Shown one piece after another: positions 11,898 through 19,597 of a stretch of DNA of 64,000 nt. Origin of the DNA: a virus; IMG/VR virus record IMGVR_UViG_3300042465_006864, positions 62,001-126,000 of that record. One strand, 5' to 3'. The notes beneath the pieces were generated by a model. The model did not search any database. It was not told the origin of the DNA and saw only the letters and a list, made by a program, of their open reading frames with translations. The stretch's first letter is position 1, and each line of letters starts with the position of its first letter. A program made the translations under genes and the position numbers.

Positions 11898-12073
11898 ATT
11901 TGAATGAAGTGCAGTGACTGATAGCCAACCCAACCTTTTTCAAAGATGGCAAAGTTTTTTTCATCCCAATGCGAAAAAATTCCGTAGTTTGTTTTTGTTC
12001 CTTTTGTTAGAAGGCTAACAAGTTTTGCGTGAACGGCGGCGAAGTAAGCGGGAGTAAGTGAAGAAGTTTTCAT
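11891..12073 (-). CDS. Hypothetical small phage protein
   Basis: A 60-residue protein (MKTSSLTPAYFAAVHAKLVSLL...) with an aromatic second half (GIFSHWDEKNFAIFEKGWVGYQ). No family recognised. Leaderless-type promoter. Confidence 0.65.
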   Translation of the reverse strand: MKTSSLTPAYFAAVHAKLVSLLTKGTKTNYGIFSHWDEKNFAIFEKGWVGYQSLHFIQIR

Positions 12074-12082
12074 GACGGGGAA

Positions 12083-12111
12083 AGTGTAACGGTTTTTTCG
12101 GATTAACGCAA
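12083..12111 (-). promoter_or_regulatory. Early promoter with TTGCGT -35 of the 11891-12073 gene
   Basis: Minus strand: TTGCGT (12111-12106), 17 bp, TACACT (12088-12083), TTCCCCGTC, ATG. The -35 lies inside the last codons of the upstream gene. Confidence 0.82.
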
Positions 12112-12279
12112 GCTTTTTTTTGTTTTATTTATATTTTTTATTTCGACCATTCCATTTACTTCGTGAGCTATTTTTTCAGCCTTAGCAAGCAATTCTGAGA
12201 ATGTTGAACCGATATTGTTAGGAGCGAAACAATTAACGAATGCGCCTTCTGAGTTTCTGATGATAATGAGCTTTTTCAT
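12103..12279 (-). CDS. Hypothetical small phage protein (58 aa)
   Basis: 58 codons: MKKLIIIRNSEGAFVNCFAP, NNIGSTFSELLAKAEKIAHE, then VNGMVEIKNINKTKKSLR. Strand-helix-strand pattern. The promoter block TACACT-TTCCCCGTC-ATG supports the start. No family recognised. Confidence 0.7.
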   Translation of the reverse strand: MKKLIIIRNSEGAFVNCFAPNNIGSTFSELLAKAEKIAHEVNGMVEIKNINKTKKSLR

Positions 12280-12288
12280 GACGGGGAA

Positions 12289-12317
12289 AGTGTAGCGGTT
12301 TTTTGCGATGAAGTCAA
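12289..12317 (-). promoter_or_regulatory. Early leaderless-type promoter of the 12103-12279 gene
   Basis: Minus strand: TTGACT (12317-12312), 17 bp, TACACT (12294-12289), TTCCCCGTC, ATG. Confidence 0.85.
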
Positions 12318-12356
12318 CAATTTTCTTTTGTTTTTTTTGGGGGGGAGTATTGGAAC

Positions 12357-12563
12357 TTATGCCAGTTCCTCGGCTTCGATGATGTCATCATCGTGCAGGT
12401 GCTTGGGGTGAAAAGGGCAAGCACCAAGAAAACCAACATAAGATTTTTCATTGGCAGTAAACTCGACTTCCCAGTCTGCCCAATTATCATCCACACGATC
12501 AGCGATGGAAACGAAAGACAAGTCGGAAACGGTGGATGCGGAGAATTGAAGTAACTTATTCAT
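12357..12563 (-). CDS. Hypothetical small acidic phage protein
   Basis: A 68-residue acidic protein with a W-x-x-W pair (DDNWADWEVEF) and a FHPKHLHDDD segment. No family recognised. It is the first gene (most upstream) of the minus-strand early cluster, divergent from the virion module. Confidence 0.7.
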   Translation of the reverse strand: MNKLLQFSASTVSDLSFVSIADRVDDNWADWEVEFTANEKSYVGFLGACPFHPKHLHDDDIIEAEELA

Positions 12564-12572
12564 GACGGGGAA

Positions 12573-12601
12573 AGTATAACCTGAAACGCGTAGAAACGCA
12601 A
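12573..12601 (-). promoter_or_regulatory. Early promoter with TTGCGT -35 of the 12357-12563 gene
   Basis: Minus strand: TTGCGT (12601-12596), 17 bp, TATACT (12578-12573), TTCCCCGTC, ATG. Confidence 0.88.
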
Positions 12602-12915
12602 GAACTTTTTTGTGTTATGCGAAAAAAACTTTTGTGTCATACGTGAAGAAAAAACTTGACAAGACCCCCCCTATTTCTCAAAAAATGCGCAATAGTTCTG
12701 TTAGAAAAGAGCGGGGGGGATACTATTCTCAGTCTCCCAAACTCCCACCAACATCACTCCCCACCCAGAGCGCCAGACGGTGTTCTGTGCTGCTCCGCAC
12801 CAGACCCCCCACCCCTTTTGTCAAAATCGCGAGACACATTCTCAGAACAACCTAAAAAAACCCAAAAAAAATCCCCCACCCTGTTTTCATAAAACCTTTT
12901 GTAATCAGAAAAAAG
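12602..12915 (+). other. Non-coding divergent junction with C-rich plus strand
   Basis: Separates the early minus-strand cluster from the virion operon. It contains an upstream-box relative (GTCATACG, A-tract, CTTGACAAG at 12655-12663), then about 230 bp in which C greatly exceeds G on the plus strand, with runs C7 and C6. The open frames here are low-complexity by-products of C-richness. No RNA gene is recognised. A packaging or replication site is conceivable but unsupported. Confidence 0.5.
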
Positions 12916-12923
12916 GTGTAATA
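12916..12923 (+). promoter_or_regulatory. Late-type GTGTAATA motif
   Basis: GTGTAATA ends 7 nt before the ATG at 12931. Same motif and spacing as at 19583 (portal), 44172 (fibre) and 52231. No -35 of the early type. Confidence 0.6.
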
Positions 12924-12930
12924 CTTTACG

Positions 12931-13773
12931 ATGTCAGTTATACGATACGAAAATATTCCAGTCTCTATGCCCCGAAACGATTCGGCTGGTAAGAAATACA
13001 TTGCACCCGCAAACAGTGTATCTATTTCTCATTCCGCGAAAACAAATGCATATAGAACTCTTGCCCCGAATACTTTTCCAGAAATGAGAGTTGGCGGCAA
13101 CACAGATACCAAAATAACTATCGCATTTCCGCTGTGCAACAAGTTTGCCAATAATGTTTCTTCTGCTGATTCATACAATTTCGGATCAGGCGTTTTCGCT
13201 AATCTTACAGGAACAGGCAGCACTGACATAACAATCGGGAATCGAACATTCAGTGGATGTTATCTTGACAGCTTGTCTATAGACATTGCGCCATTTCAAG
13301 CTGCAACGATGTCCACCTCTTTTACATGCACGAATCCACCTACAGGTCTATCAATGCTTTCGGGGCTAAGTACAGGTGAAACAAACATGACCAGCAAATT
13401 TGCATATGGTCATTTCGCAGTACTTTCGGGGGCTGATAATTATTCTTCTGATGTTCACTCTAGCATTTCCTTTTCTCTTGATTTAAAAAGAACCTATTCC
13501 TATGCAATTTCTAAGCGCAACGCTTACAATGTCTTTTTGGATGAAGCAAACAAGCAACTACAAATAAAAGCAACAAACATAAAAACATTTATCAACGAGT
13601 CTGGAGCGCTTTCTTCTTTTTCTGTTGATTTAAAAAATGAATCGGGTGAATACGTTTTGCCATCAGGAACGCTGTCAACTTCTTCTCGCGGCAGATTAAA
13701 TGCACAAAATCTATCTTCTTCGCCGCCAAATATTTTCATCGCAGATGTAACTATTGACGAACCATTGCTCTAA
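12931..13773 (+). CDS. Tail-tube-like structural protein, paralogue 1
   Basis: A 280-residue Ser/Thr/Asn-rich beta protein. Its central block (YLDSLSIDIAPFQAATMSTSF) and later SISFSLDLKRTYSYAI correspond in order to blocks shared by three other genes of this window (27649, 41212, 42941): a LTxYSxxxAVGSxP block followed by SxSLxLxRxxLxxLGS. This suggests a tail-tube or tube-completion fold. It is the first gene of the virion operon and has a late-type motif 7 nt upstream. Assignment rests on within-genome similarity; it is the most divergent of the four. Confidence 0.6.
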   Translation: MSVIRYENIPVSMPRNDSAGKKYIAPANSVSISHSAKTNAYRTLAPNTFPEMRVGGNTDTKITIAFPLCNKFANNVSSADSYNFGSGVFANLTGTGSTDITIGNRTFSGCYLDSLSIDIAPFQAATMSTSFTCTNPPTGLSMLSGLSTGETNMTSKFAYGHFAVLSGADNYSSDVHSSISFSLDLKRTYSYAISKRNAYNVFLDEANKQLQIKATNIKTFINESGALSSFSVDLKNESGEYVLPSGTLSTSSRGRLNAQNLSSSPPNIFIADVTIDEPLL

Positions 13774-13777
13774 ATGA

Positions 13778-13785
13778 GTGTAAAC
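13778..13785 (+). promoter_or_regulatory. Late-type GTGTAAAC motif
   Basis: GTGTAAAC ends 7 nt before the phoH ATG at 13793. Confidence 0.5.
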
Positions 13786-13792
13786 TATACAA

Positions 13793-14524
13793 ATGCCTAA
13801 AAAACGATTTAGTCAGTCGGACTCGGTTGAGATTCAATTGAATCAAACCAGCAAAATTAAAACCAAGAAAAAGAATTTCAGATTCACCCCAAAACAGGTT
13901 CAACTGCTGGGGATGATACTAGACCCCGAAAATAAAATCATTTTTATATCTGGAGCTGCGGGAACTTCTAAAACATATATGGCGCTTTACGGAGCAGTCG
14001 AAATGATGTCAGAAGACCCCGAAAAACAACTGATTTATATTCGCAGCATCATTGAAAGTGCTGACAAAGGACTTGGTAGCTTGCCTGGAGATATTGCAGA
14101 AAAGTTTGATCCATTCTTGATGCCTCTCTACGATAAGTTGGAAGAGATCGTTTTGCCGCAAGATGTGGCGCATCTTAAATCAACAGGAAGAATAAGTGCC
14201 GCACCAATTAACTTTCTGCGTGGAGCAAGCTGGACGAACAAAATTATTGTCGCTGATGAAGCTCAGAACTTTTCCGCGAAAGAACTTATTACTTTGATTA
14301 CAAGAATTGGAGAAGGCTCAAAGATTATCATCTGCGGCGATGCTATGCAGAGTGATATTGGAAAGCTCAAGACAGGCTTTATGCCTCTACTCAATACTTT
14401 TAATGATGAAGAAAGTAAGCAAAAAGGAATTCAAACATTCGTATTCACTAAAGAAGATATTGTTCGCAGCGAAATCTTGAAATTCATCGTGAAAAAGTTA
14501 GAAGAGGGCGACTTTCATGTGTAA
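13793..14524 (+). CDS. phoH: PhoH-family ATPase
   Basis: A 243-residue PhoH-like P-loop ATPase. Walker A is GAAGTSKT at residues 54-61, Walker B IIVADEAQN at about 151-159; the FTPKQVQL block before Walker A and GDAMQSDIG after Walker B are family hallmarks. PhoH proteins are RNA/DNA-associated ATPases and very common in phages. Their role in infection is not settled. The basic, Lys-rich N-terminus (about 30 residues) is an extension before the ATPase domain. Followed by an intrinsic terminator-like hairpin. Confidence 0.95.
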   Translation: MPKKRFSQSDSVEIQLNQTSKIKTKKKNFRFTPKQVQLLGMILDPENKIIFISGAAGTSKTYMALYGAVEMMSEDPEKQLIYIRSIIESADKGLGSLPGDIAEKFDPFLMPLYDKLEEIVLPQDVAHLKSTGRISAAPINFLRGASWTNKIIVADEAQNFSAKELITLITRIGEGSKIIICGDAMQSDIGKLKTGFMPLLNTFNDEESKQKGIQTFVFTKEDIVRSEILKFIVKKLEEGDFHV

Positions 14525-14564
14525 ATAATTATAACAGGGTTACACACAACGCTCGCAGCGAAAT

Positions 14565-14608
14565 GCAGGAAATATACGTGTATTCCCTGCCTTTTCGTGC
14601 CTTTTTTT
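14565..14608 (+). terminator. Probable terminator after phoH
   Basis: GCAGG-AATA / TATT-CCTGC stem (one mismatch) at 14565-14590, followed 11 nt on by T7. It lies in the 120-bp gap before the next gene. Confidence 0.55.
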
Positions 14609-14644
14609 ATATTGAAAAAACGGTAAAAAAACTCATTATTAATT

Positions 14645-15031
14645 ATGAGCGTTATTTACTGTTCTGAGTGCGGAAAAAAGCACGAATATAATTTTGCAAA
14701 GCCCAACTTTTGTTCTAGTTGTGGCAGTCCCTTCGGGGCAGCTAAGCTTAAAAAGCAAAAGCCTAAAGAAGAAGAGGAAGAGGACTACGAAGATGAAGAT
14801 GAATATGAGGACGAAGAAGATTTCGAAGATGATGGCGAATCATTTACCAATTCTACTCGCGTTCCCAATATCAGAAAAATCCAAGTAGATATTGAAACAG
14901 CAGCACATTACAATACTTTTGATCTTGGATCTATTATAGGATCTGAATCAAATCCAGTGCCAAAAGGTTCAACACCTCGAAGAAAAAACCGTCCAACTTC
15001 TCTCGAAGACTTTAAACAGAAAAGAAAGTAA
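14645..15031 (+). CDS. Zinc-ribbon protein with acidic linker
   Basis: A 128-residue protein. Residues 7-28 hold two CxxC pairs (CSEC...CSSC), a zinc ribbon. Residues about 40-65 are an unbroken Asp/Glu/Tyr stretch (EEEEEDYEDEDEYEDEEDF), presumably disordered; the C-terminal third is basic (GSTPRRKNRP ... FKQKRK). Its stop codon is directly followed by the GTG start of the sigma-like factor, so the two are co-translated. A role as a transcription co-factor for that sigma is inference from position only. Confidence 0.8.
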   Translation: MSVIYCSECGKKHEYNFAKPNFCSSCGSPFGAAKLKKQKPKEEEEEDYEDEDEYEDEEDFEDDGESFTNSTRVPNIRKIQVDIETAAHYNTFDLGSIIGSESNPVPKGSTPRRKNRPTSLEDFKQKRK

Positions 15032-15721
15032 GTGGAATCTCCTAAAAAAAAGACATACGAAGAGTGCTATACTATTATAGACACTGTTGTTTCAAAATAT
15101 CAAAGCAAGTGGAGGCTCAACGCCATAAACTGGTTTGACTTTGAAGATGTAGCGCAAATTGTTAAAACTCACATTTTTAAAAAGTGGCACTTGTGGGATC
15201 AAGAGCGACCATTGGAGCCTTGGGTTTCGAGAATCGCTTCTCACCAAATCAAAAATATAGTACGCAACAATTATACGAACTATGTTAAGCCTTGTATGTC
15301 TTGCCCCCACAATCTTGGAGACAATCTATGCTCTTTGACGAGATCAGGAGATCAAAACTCTTCTTGCACAATGTATGCAAAATGGGCTAAATCAAAGCGT
15401 CAAGGATATGGCGTAAAGATGCCGCTAGCAATGGAAAACCATCAGCAAGAGATTGATTTATTTACTGATTCTGGTGTTGATTTTGATGCATCTATCGAAA
15501 GAATAAATGAAGTTCTAAAAAAAGAATTATCTGAAGAACATTATCAAGTGTATATGATGTTGTTCTTTGAAGATGCGTCAGAGGACGATGTAGCAAAGTA
15601 TATGGGGTATAAAACTTCTGAAAAGAATCGTGCCGCTGGCTACAAGCAGATTAAAAATCTCAAAAAAATGCTGAAAGAAAAAGTGCAACAAATTATTGCC
15701 AAAAACGACATCATACTATGA
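15032..15721 (+). CDS. Sigma-70-like transcription factor (virion-operon sigma)
   Basis: 229 residues from a GTG start immediately after the upstream TAA. Residues about 28-80 match sigma region 2 (WFDFEDVAQIVKTHIF...WDQERPLEPWVSRIASHQIKN), and residues about 165-225 match region 4 with a helix-turn-helix (LSEEHYQVYMMLFFEDASEDDVAKYMG). Between them is an unusual insert with Cys88, 91, 100 and 112 that could bind zinc. The family recruits RNA polymerase to special promoters; phage versions (T4 gp55 is the classic case) direct late transcription. The gene is placed among packaging genes and overlaps the next by ATGA. It is a candidate reader of the GTGTAATA motif. Confidence 0.75.
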   Translation: MESPKKKTYEECYTIIDTVVSKYQSKWRLNAINWFDFEDVAQIVKTHIFKKWHLWDQERPLEPWVSRIASHQIKNIVRNNYTNYVKPCMSCPHNLGDNLCSLTRSGDQNSSCTMYAKWAKSKRQGYGVKMPLAMENHQQEIDLFTDSGVDFDASIERINEVLKKELSEEHYQVYMMLFFEDASEDDVAKYMGYKTSEKNRAAGYKQIKNLKKMLKEKVQQIIAKNDIIL

Positions 15722-16770
15722 GTTTAAACGACGAACAAAAACAAAAAGTCCAAGATGCTTTTGGAAAGAATCCCGATTTGAATGAAATCGTCAAATACGT
15801 ATTTGACAATCCACAACTCGACGGTCGTTCCAAAGAAGGACGCGAAGTAAGAAAGTATATGGTCGCAGCAGGTATGAAATTTAATACCGCTCGCCGCGAA
15901 AAAAAAGAAGATATTGTCTTCTCGCCGCAGCAAAAGCAATTCATTATTGATCAAGCGAACACTGGTTTGTCTTCGTTGGCTATTGCTGAACTACTTTTCC
16001 CAAAACAGGAAATCAAGCCGCTGTCTATGGAACAGCGAGCTGTTTTCACATTGATGAGAGAAATCAATCCCGACTACAATCCTTCTCAAGACACAGACGC
16101 TGTGCTGTCAAGCTACGTGGCTCCGAAGGCGGCAGGTAGAGTTGTGAAAAAAATTAACGATGCGACTGGAAATGTATTCGAGGAAGAAAAGATTAATCGT
16201 CAGCACAGGATTTGTGTAGAAAAATTAACAATTAACTTAAACAACTCTCGGTTCGTGAAAATCATGAACAATTACACATTGAAAGACGATAGAGAATTGT
16301 TCGAGCAAGAGTTTATTCGTTTAACTTGGGACAAACCAGATTTAACATCAGACGAAATTAACCTCTACATGAACGTGTGTAAAGAAATCATTAATCTTGA
16401 GGTGATTAGTAAGCATTTGAATAAGCTGAACGATATGTTCGACATTGCTAATGATCAAGAAGAAATGAGCGTTAGATTGGCGGAAATCATTAAAGCAAAA
16501 AGCGGTGAATATCATCAATGCGAAACACGTATTGAAAATCTAACTAAAAAACTTCAAGGAGATAGATCTTCCAGAATGCAAAGTAAGCAGAAAGAAAATG
16601 CTTCTCTTTTGGCGTTGGTGCAATTCTTCCAAGACGAAGATGAGCGTAAGAACATGGTCAAAATCGCGGAAATGCAAAAACAATTAGTATCAGAAGAAGC
16701 GAATAGACTAGAAGGAATGGAAGAATGGAAAGCAAGAATTCTCGGAATATCAAAGTATGATGTCATTTAA
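15718..16770 (+). CDS. Putative terminase small subunit-like protein
   Basis: A 350-residue, largely helical protein. The N-terminal 100 residues contain a possible helix-turn-helix (GLSSLAIAELLF) and the C-terminal 150 residues are a long coiled-coil candidate (RLAEIIKAKSGE... to RLEGMEEWKARIL). It is coupled to the sigma gene upstream (ATGA overlap) and overlaps the ERCC4 nuclease gene, which is followed directly by TerL. Position and a DNA-binding/coiled-coil layout suggest the small terminase or another packaging factor, but no diagnostic motif is seen. Confidence 0.5.
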   Translation: MSLNDEQKQKVQDAFGKNPDLNEIVKYVFDNPQLDGRSKEGREVRKYMVAAGMKFNTARREKKEDIVFSPQQKQFIIDQANTGLSSLAIAELLFPKQEIKPLSMEQRAVFTLMREINPDYNPSQDTDAVLSSYVAPKAAGRVVKKINDATGNVFEEEKINRQHRICVEKLTINLNNSRFVKIMNNYTLKDDRELFEQEFIRLTWDKPDLTSDEINLYMNVCKEIINLEVISKHLNKLNDMFDIANDQEEMSVRLAEIIKAKSGEYHQCETRIENLTKKLQGDRSSRMQSKQKENASLLALVQFFQDEDERKNMVKIAEMQKQLVSEEANRLEGMEEWKARILGISKYDVI

Positions 16771-17692
16771 TTGTAAAGAGTGCAATGAGTCATTTGATTC
16801 ATTAAAAAGCCTACACCATCATTTCAAGAAACACGATATGATGTTGGGCGATTATTACGTCAAGCACTATCCACGCTTCAATAAGCTAACGAATGTTCCT
16901 ATTCAGTTCAAAACGTATGAGGATTACATGGAGAGAGATTTCGCCACATACGATCAATTAGTCGAGTGGTGTGATACAGCGAATCAGGAAGAAGTTGGGG
17001 CATATATTCTTTCATTGCTTAAAAAACGCATAGAAAAAAAGGGCTTGGATTATGGTCCATGCTCGACTGAATTGTTCACATCAGACTTGCCGCCAATTAG
17101 AGTATACAAACGTATCTTCGGTAGCTATAAAAAGGTATGTGATGAATGTGGCGTTAAACCAATGTTTGGATCGAACTTACCGCAAGAATTCCACAACGAT
17201 TACAGAGACGTAAAGATTTTGATTGATACGAGAGAACAGCAACCGCTCAAGTTCCGTTACTCTGCGCCATTAAAGCTCGATGTTGGAGACTATGCTGTTA
17301 CATCAGAGAACTTTAAGTATACGTATGCGGATAGAAAATCGTTTTCTGATTTTTGTAGTACTTTGTCAGCAGAGTATAAGAGATTCGTCAGAGAGCTGCA
17401 ACGCTGTAGGCAATCGGAATGTTTCTTATTCATTGTGATTGAAAGCGATTTGTATAAGATGCGCGAAATCAACAAGTATGCCCCCAAAAGATCTAATCTC
17501 GACTATATCTTCCATAACATGAAAGAACTGCAAAGAGATTTTCGAGACTGTTGCCAATTTGTTTTCGCAAAGAATAGAAGCAGCAGTCAAATACTAATAC
17601 CAAAGCTACTGATGCTTGGTCCAAAAATCTGGAACGTAGATGTTCAATACTTTTTGGATGCTGGAGAAATGAATTACTTTGAAATTAAATAA
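16757..17692 (+). CDS. ERCC4/XPF-type nuclease with N-terminal C2H2 finger
   Basis: A 311-residue protein. Residues 6-26 form a C-x2-C-x12-H-x3-H zinc finger. From about residue 150 the ERCC4 nuclease core appears: VKILIDTREQQPLKF, LDVGDYAV, then YADRKSFSDF (in place of the usual ERKxxxD) and FLFIVIESDL. ERCC4 enzymes cut branched or junction DNA. Its position overlapping the putative small terminase and 2 nt before TerL suggests debranching of DNA before packaging, analogous in purpose to T4 gp49, though unrelated. The Glu-to-Asp change in the motif may be a natural variant. Confidence 0.85.
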   Translation: MMSFNCKECNESFDSLKSLHHHFKKHDMMLGDYYVKHYPRFNKLTNVPIQFKTYEDYMERDFATYDQLVEWCDTANQEEVGAYILSLLKKRIEKKGLDYGPCSTELFTSDLPPIRVYKRIFGSYKKVCDECGVKPMFGSNLPQEFHNDYRDVKILIDTREQQPLKFRYSAPLKLDVGDYAVTSENFKYTYADRKSFSDFCSTLSAEYKRFVRELQRCRQSECFLFIVIESDLYKMREINKYAPKRSNLDYIFHNMKELQRDFRDCCQFVFAKNRSSSQILIPKLLMLGPKIWNVDVQYFLDAGEMNYFEIK

Positions 17693-17694
17693 AT

Positions 17695-19554
17695 ATGGCG
17701 TGGGAAAAAGGACATCAAATCTTACATAAGAAATTTGAAAATGTAAACCAAGAAATCTTGGACACAGAAGGCTTCATTGAAGAAGAAAAGGCTAAAGTTC
17801 TTTTGTACAAGTTCTTGCGCGAGAATCCATCTTTTACTTCTGAGCTTATTTCAGGAATTTCATTGTTTCCATTCCAACACATGGCTATTAAGGCGATGAT
17901 GGAGACAGATTACTTTTTGGGAATCTGGAGTCGCGGTCTTTCCAAATCATTCACCACTGGTATTTTCGCGGCTATGGATGCTATCTTAAATCAAGGTGTT
18001 TATATTGGCATTATATCAAAGTCTTTCCGTCAAAGTCGAATGATCTTTAACAAGATCGAAGAAATTGCCAAGAGTCCAAAAGCTGCGTATCTATCACAAT
18101 GCATCACAAGAGTAAGTAAATCCAATGACCAATGGGTTATGGAAATCGGGCGCAGTAAAATCATCGCTCTTCCTCTTGGAGATGGTGAGAAACTAAGGGG
18201 TTTCCGTTTCCAACGAATGATTATTGACGAGCTTCTTTTGATGCCCGAAAAAATCATTAACGAAGTTATTCTTCCGTTCTTGGCGGTTGTGGAAAATCCT
18301 ACAGAGCGTCAAAAGATCTACGATCTTGAAACAAAAATGATTGAGGCGGGGAAAATGACAGAAGAAGATCGTCACAGATGGTCTCATAACAAGATTATTG
18401 GACTATCTTCCGCTTCATACAAATTCGAATACTTGTATAAGCTTTATCAGCAATACGAAAACCTTATTCTCAATCCTTCTAATAAAGATAATGCTCATCG
18501 AGTGATTATGCATTTGAGCTACGACTGCGCCCCGAAACAACTTTACGATCAAAACCTTTTGGATCAGTCTAAAGCCACCATGAGCGAAGCTCAGTTTGAA
18601 AGAGAGTTTGGCTCGATCTTCACAGACGATAGCTCTGGTTACTTTAAGGTTAGCAAAATGGCAGCTTGTACAGTTCCTGATGGCGAAGGACAGTCGGTAG
18701 AGGTCGTTGGTGATAAAAATAGCGAATACATACTATCATTTGACCCATCTTGGTCAGAGAGCGAAGGTTCTGATGACTTTGCTATGCATGTAATTAAACT
18801 CAATGCTGATAAACGATTCGGGACAATAGTTCACTCGTATGCTTTGGCTGGTGCAAACTTGAAAAAGCACATTGTATACTTTCACTATCTTTATACGCAT
18901 TTCAATATACGAATGATTGTGGGTGACTATAACGGCGGCGTTCAGTTTATTAATTCGTGCAATGAAAGTGAAATCTTTAAAAAGGCGGGGATTCAAATCC
19001 AATGCATTGATTCAGATTTTGATGATCCACAAAACTACAATGCCGATTTGCGCAGTGCTAGAAATCAATACAATGTAGAATCAAAGAAAATATGCATACT
19101 TAGAAAGCCTAGCTCATCATGGATTCGTTCGGCAAATGAGATGCTTCAAGCTGCTTTTGATCATAAGAAGATTTGGTTTGCTGGTACAGCTTTAGATGAC
19201 GATTATTCGCGGCAAAAGTCAGCAGTGATTCCTATTGATGAGATTGCATTCTCACGATTCAACGATGAAGGCGACTCATATGCAAAACAAATAGATTTAA
19301 TTGAGCATTTGAAAGATACAATTGATGCTACTAAAGTTCAATGCGCATTGATTCAAGTATCTACGACAGCGAACGGTTCTCAATCATTTGATTTGCCATA
19401 CAACCTCAAGAAGCAGCGAAACGCTGATAAAGCAAGAAAAGACTCTTACTCTGCTCTAGTGCTTGGTAACTGGCTTATGAACATTTATTTCGATATGATG
19501 GCGACTCCAGAGGCAGCTGCACAGACTACATTTGTTCCAATGTTTGTTGATTAA
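17695..19554 (+). CDS. terL: Terminase large subunit
   Basis: A 619-residue ATPase-nuclease that pumps DNA into the prohead. An adapted Walker A, SRGLSKSF, at about 78-85 follows the FPFQ adenine-binding segment; Walker B RMIIDE is at about 174-179. The RNase H-like nuclease domain has its acidic residues in ILSFDPSWS (about 346-354), MIVGDYNGG (about 407-415) and ARKDSYSAL near residue 585. Length is normal for the family. No Shine-Dalgarno; the gene begins 2 nt after the nuclease gene. An AT-rich 17-bp palindrome (TTAACTTT-T-AAAGTTAA) follows its stop, before the portal promoter motif. Confidence 0.95.
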   Translation: MAWEKGHQILHKKFENVNQEILDTEGFIEEEKAKVLLYKFLRENPSFTSELISGISLFPFQHMAIKAMMETDYFLGIWSRGLSKSFTTGIFAAMDAILNQGVYIGIISKSFRQSRMIFNKIEEIAKSPKAAYLSQCITRVSKSNDQWVMEIGRSKIIALPLGDGEKLRGFRFQRMIIDELLLMPEKIINEVILPFLAVVENPTERQKIYDLETKMIEAGKMTEEDRHRWSHNKIIGLSSASYKFEYLYKLYQQYENLILNPSNKDNAHRVIMHLSYDCAPKQLYDQNLLDQSKATMSEAQFEREFGSIFTDDSSGYFKVSKMAACTVPDGEGQSVEVVGDKNSEYILSFDPSWSESEGSDDFAMHVIKLNADKRFGTIVHSYALAGANLKKHIVYFHYLYTHFNIRMIVGDYNGGVQFINSCNESEIFKKAGIQIQCIDSDFDDPQNYNADLRSARNQYNVESKKICILRKPSSSWIRSANEMLQAAFDHKKIWFAGTALDDDYSRQKSAVIPIDEIAFSRFNDEGDSYAKQIDLIEHLKDTIDATKVQCALIQVSTTANGSQSFDLPYNLKKQRNADKARKDSYSALVLGNWLMNIYFDMMATPEAAAQTTFVPMFVD

Positions 19555-19582
19555 CTTTTAAAGTTAACTTTTAGACTTTTTT

Positions 19583-19590
19583 GTGTAATA
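19583..19590 (+). promoter_or_regulatory. Late-type GTGTAATA motif before portal
   Basis: GTGTAATA ends 7 nt before the ATG at 19598; preceded by TAGACTTTTTT. Confidence 0.6.
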
Positions 19591-19597
19591 TAGAGTA

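Noticed and set aside
12610-12892. Overlapping frames in the C-rich strip as genes
   Set aside because: Low-complexity Pro/Ser/Thr products, no promoter or start context, two frames open at once because of base bias.
12916-12923. GTGTAATA as a non-standard ribosome-binding site
   Set aside because: It does not match the anti-Shine-Dalgarno sequence; its place equals that of the early -10 boxes, so a promoter role is more economical, though not proven.
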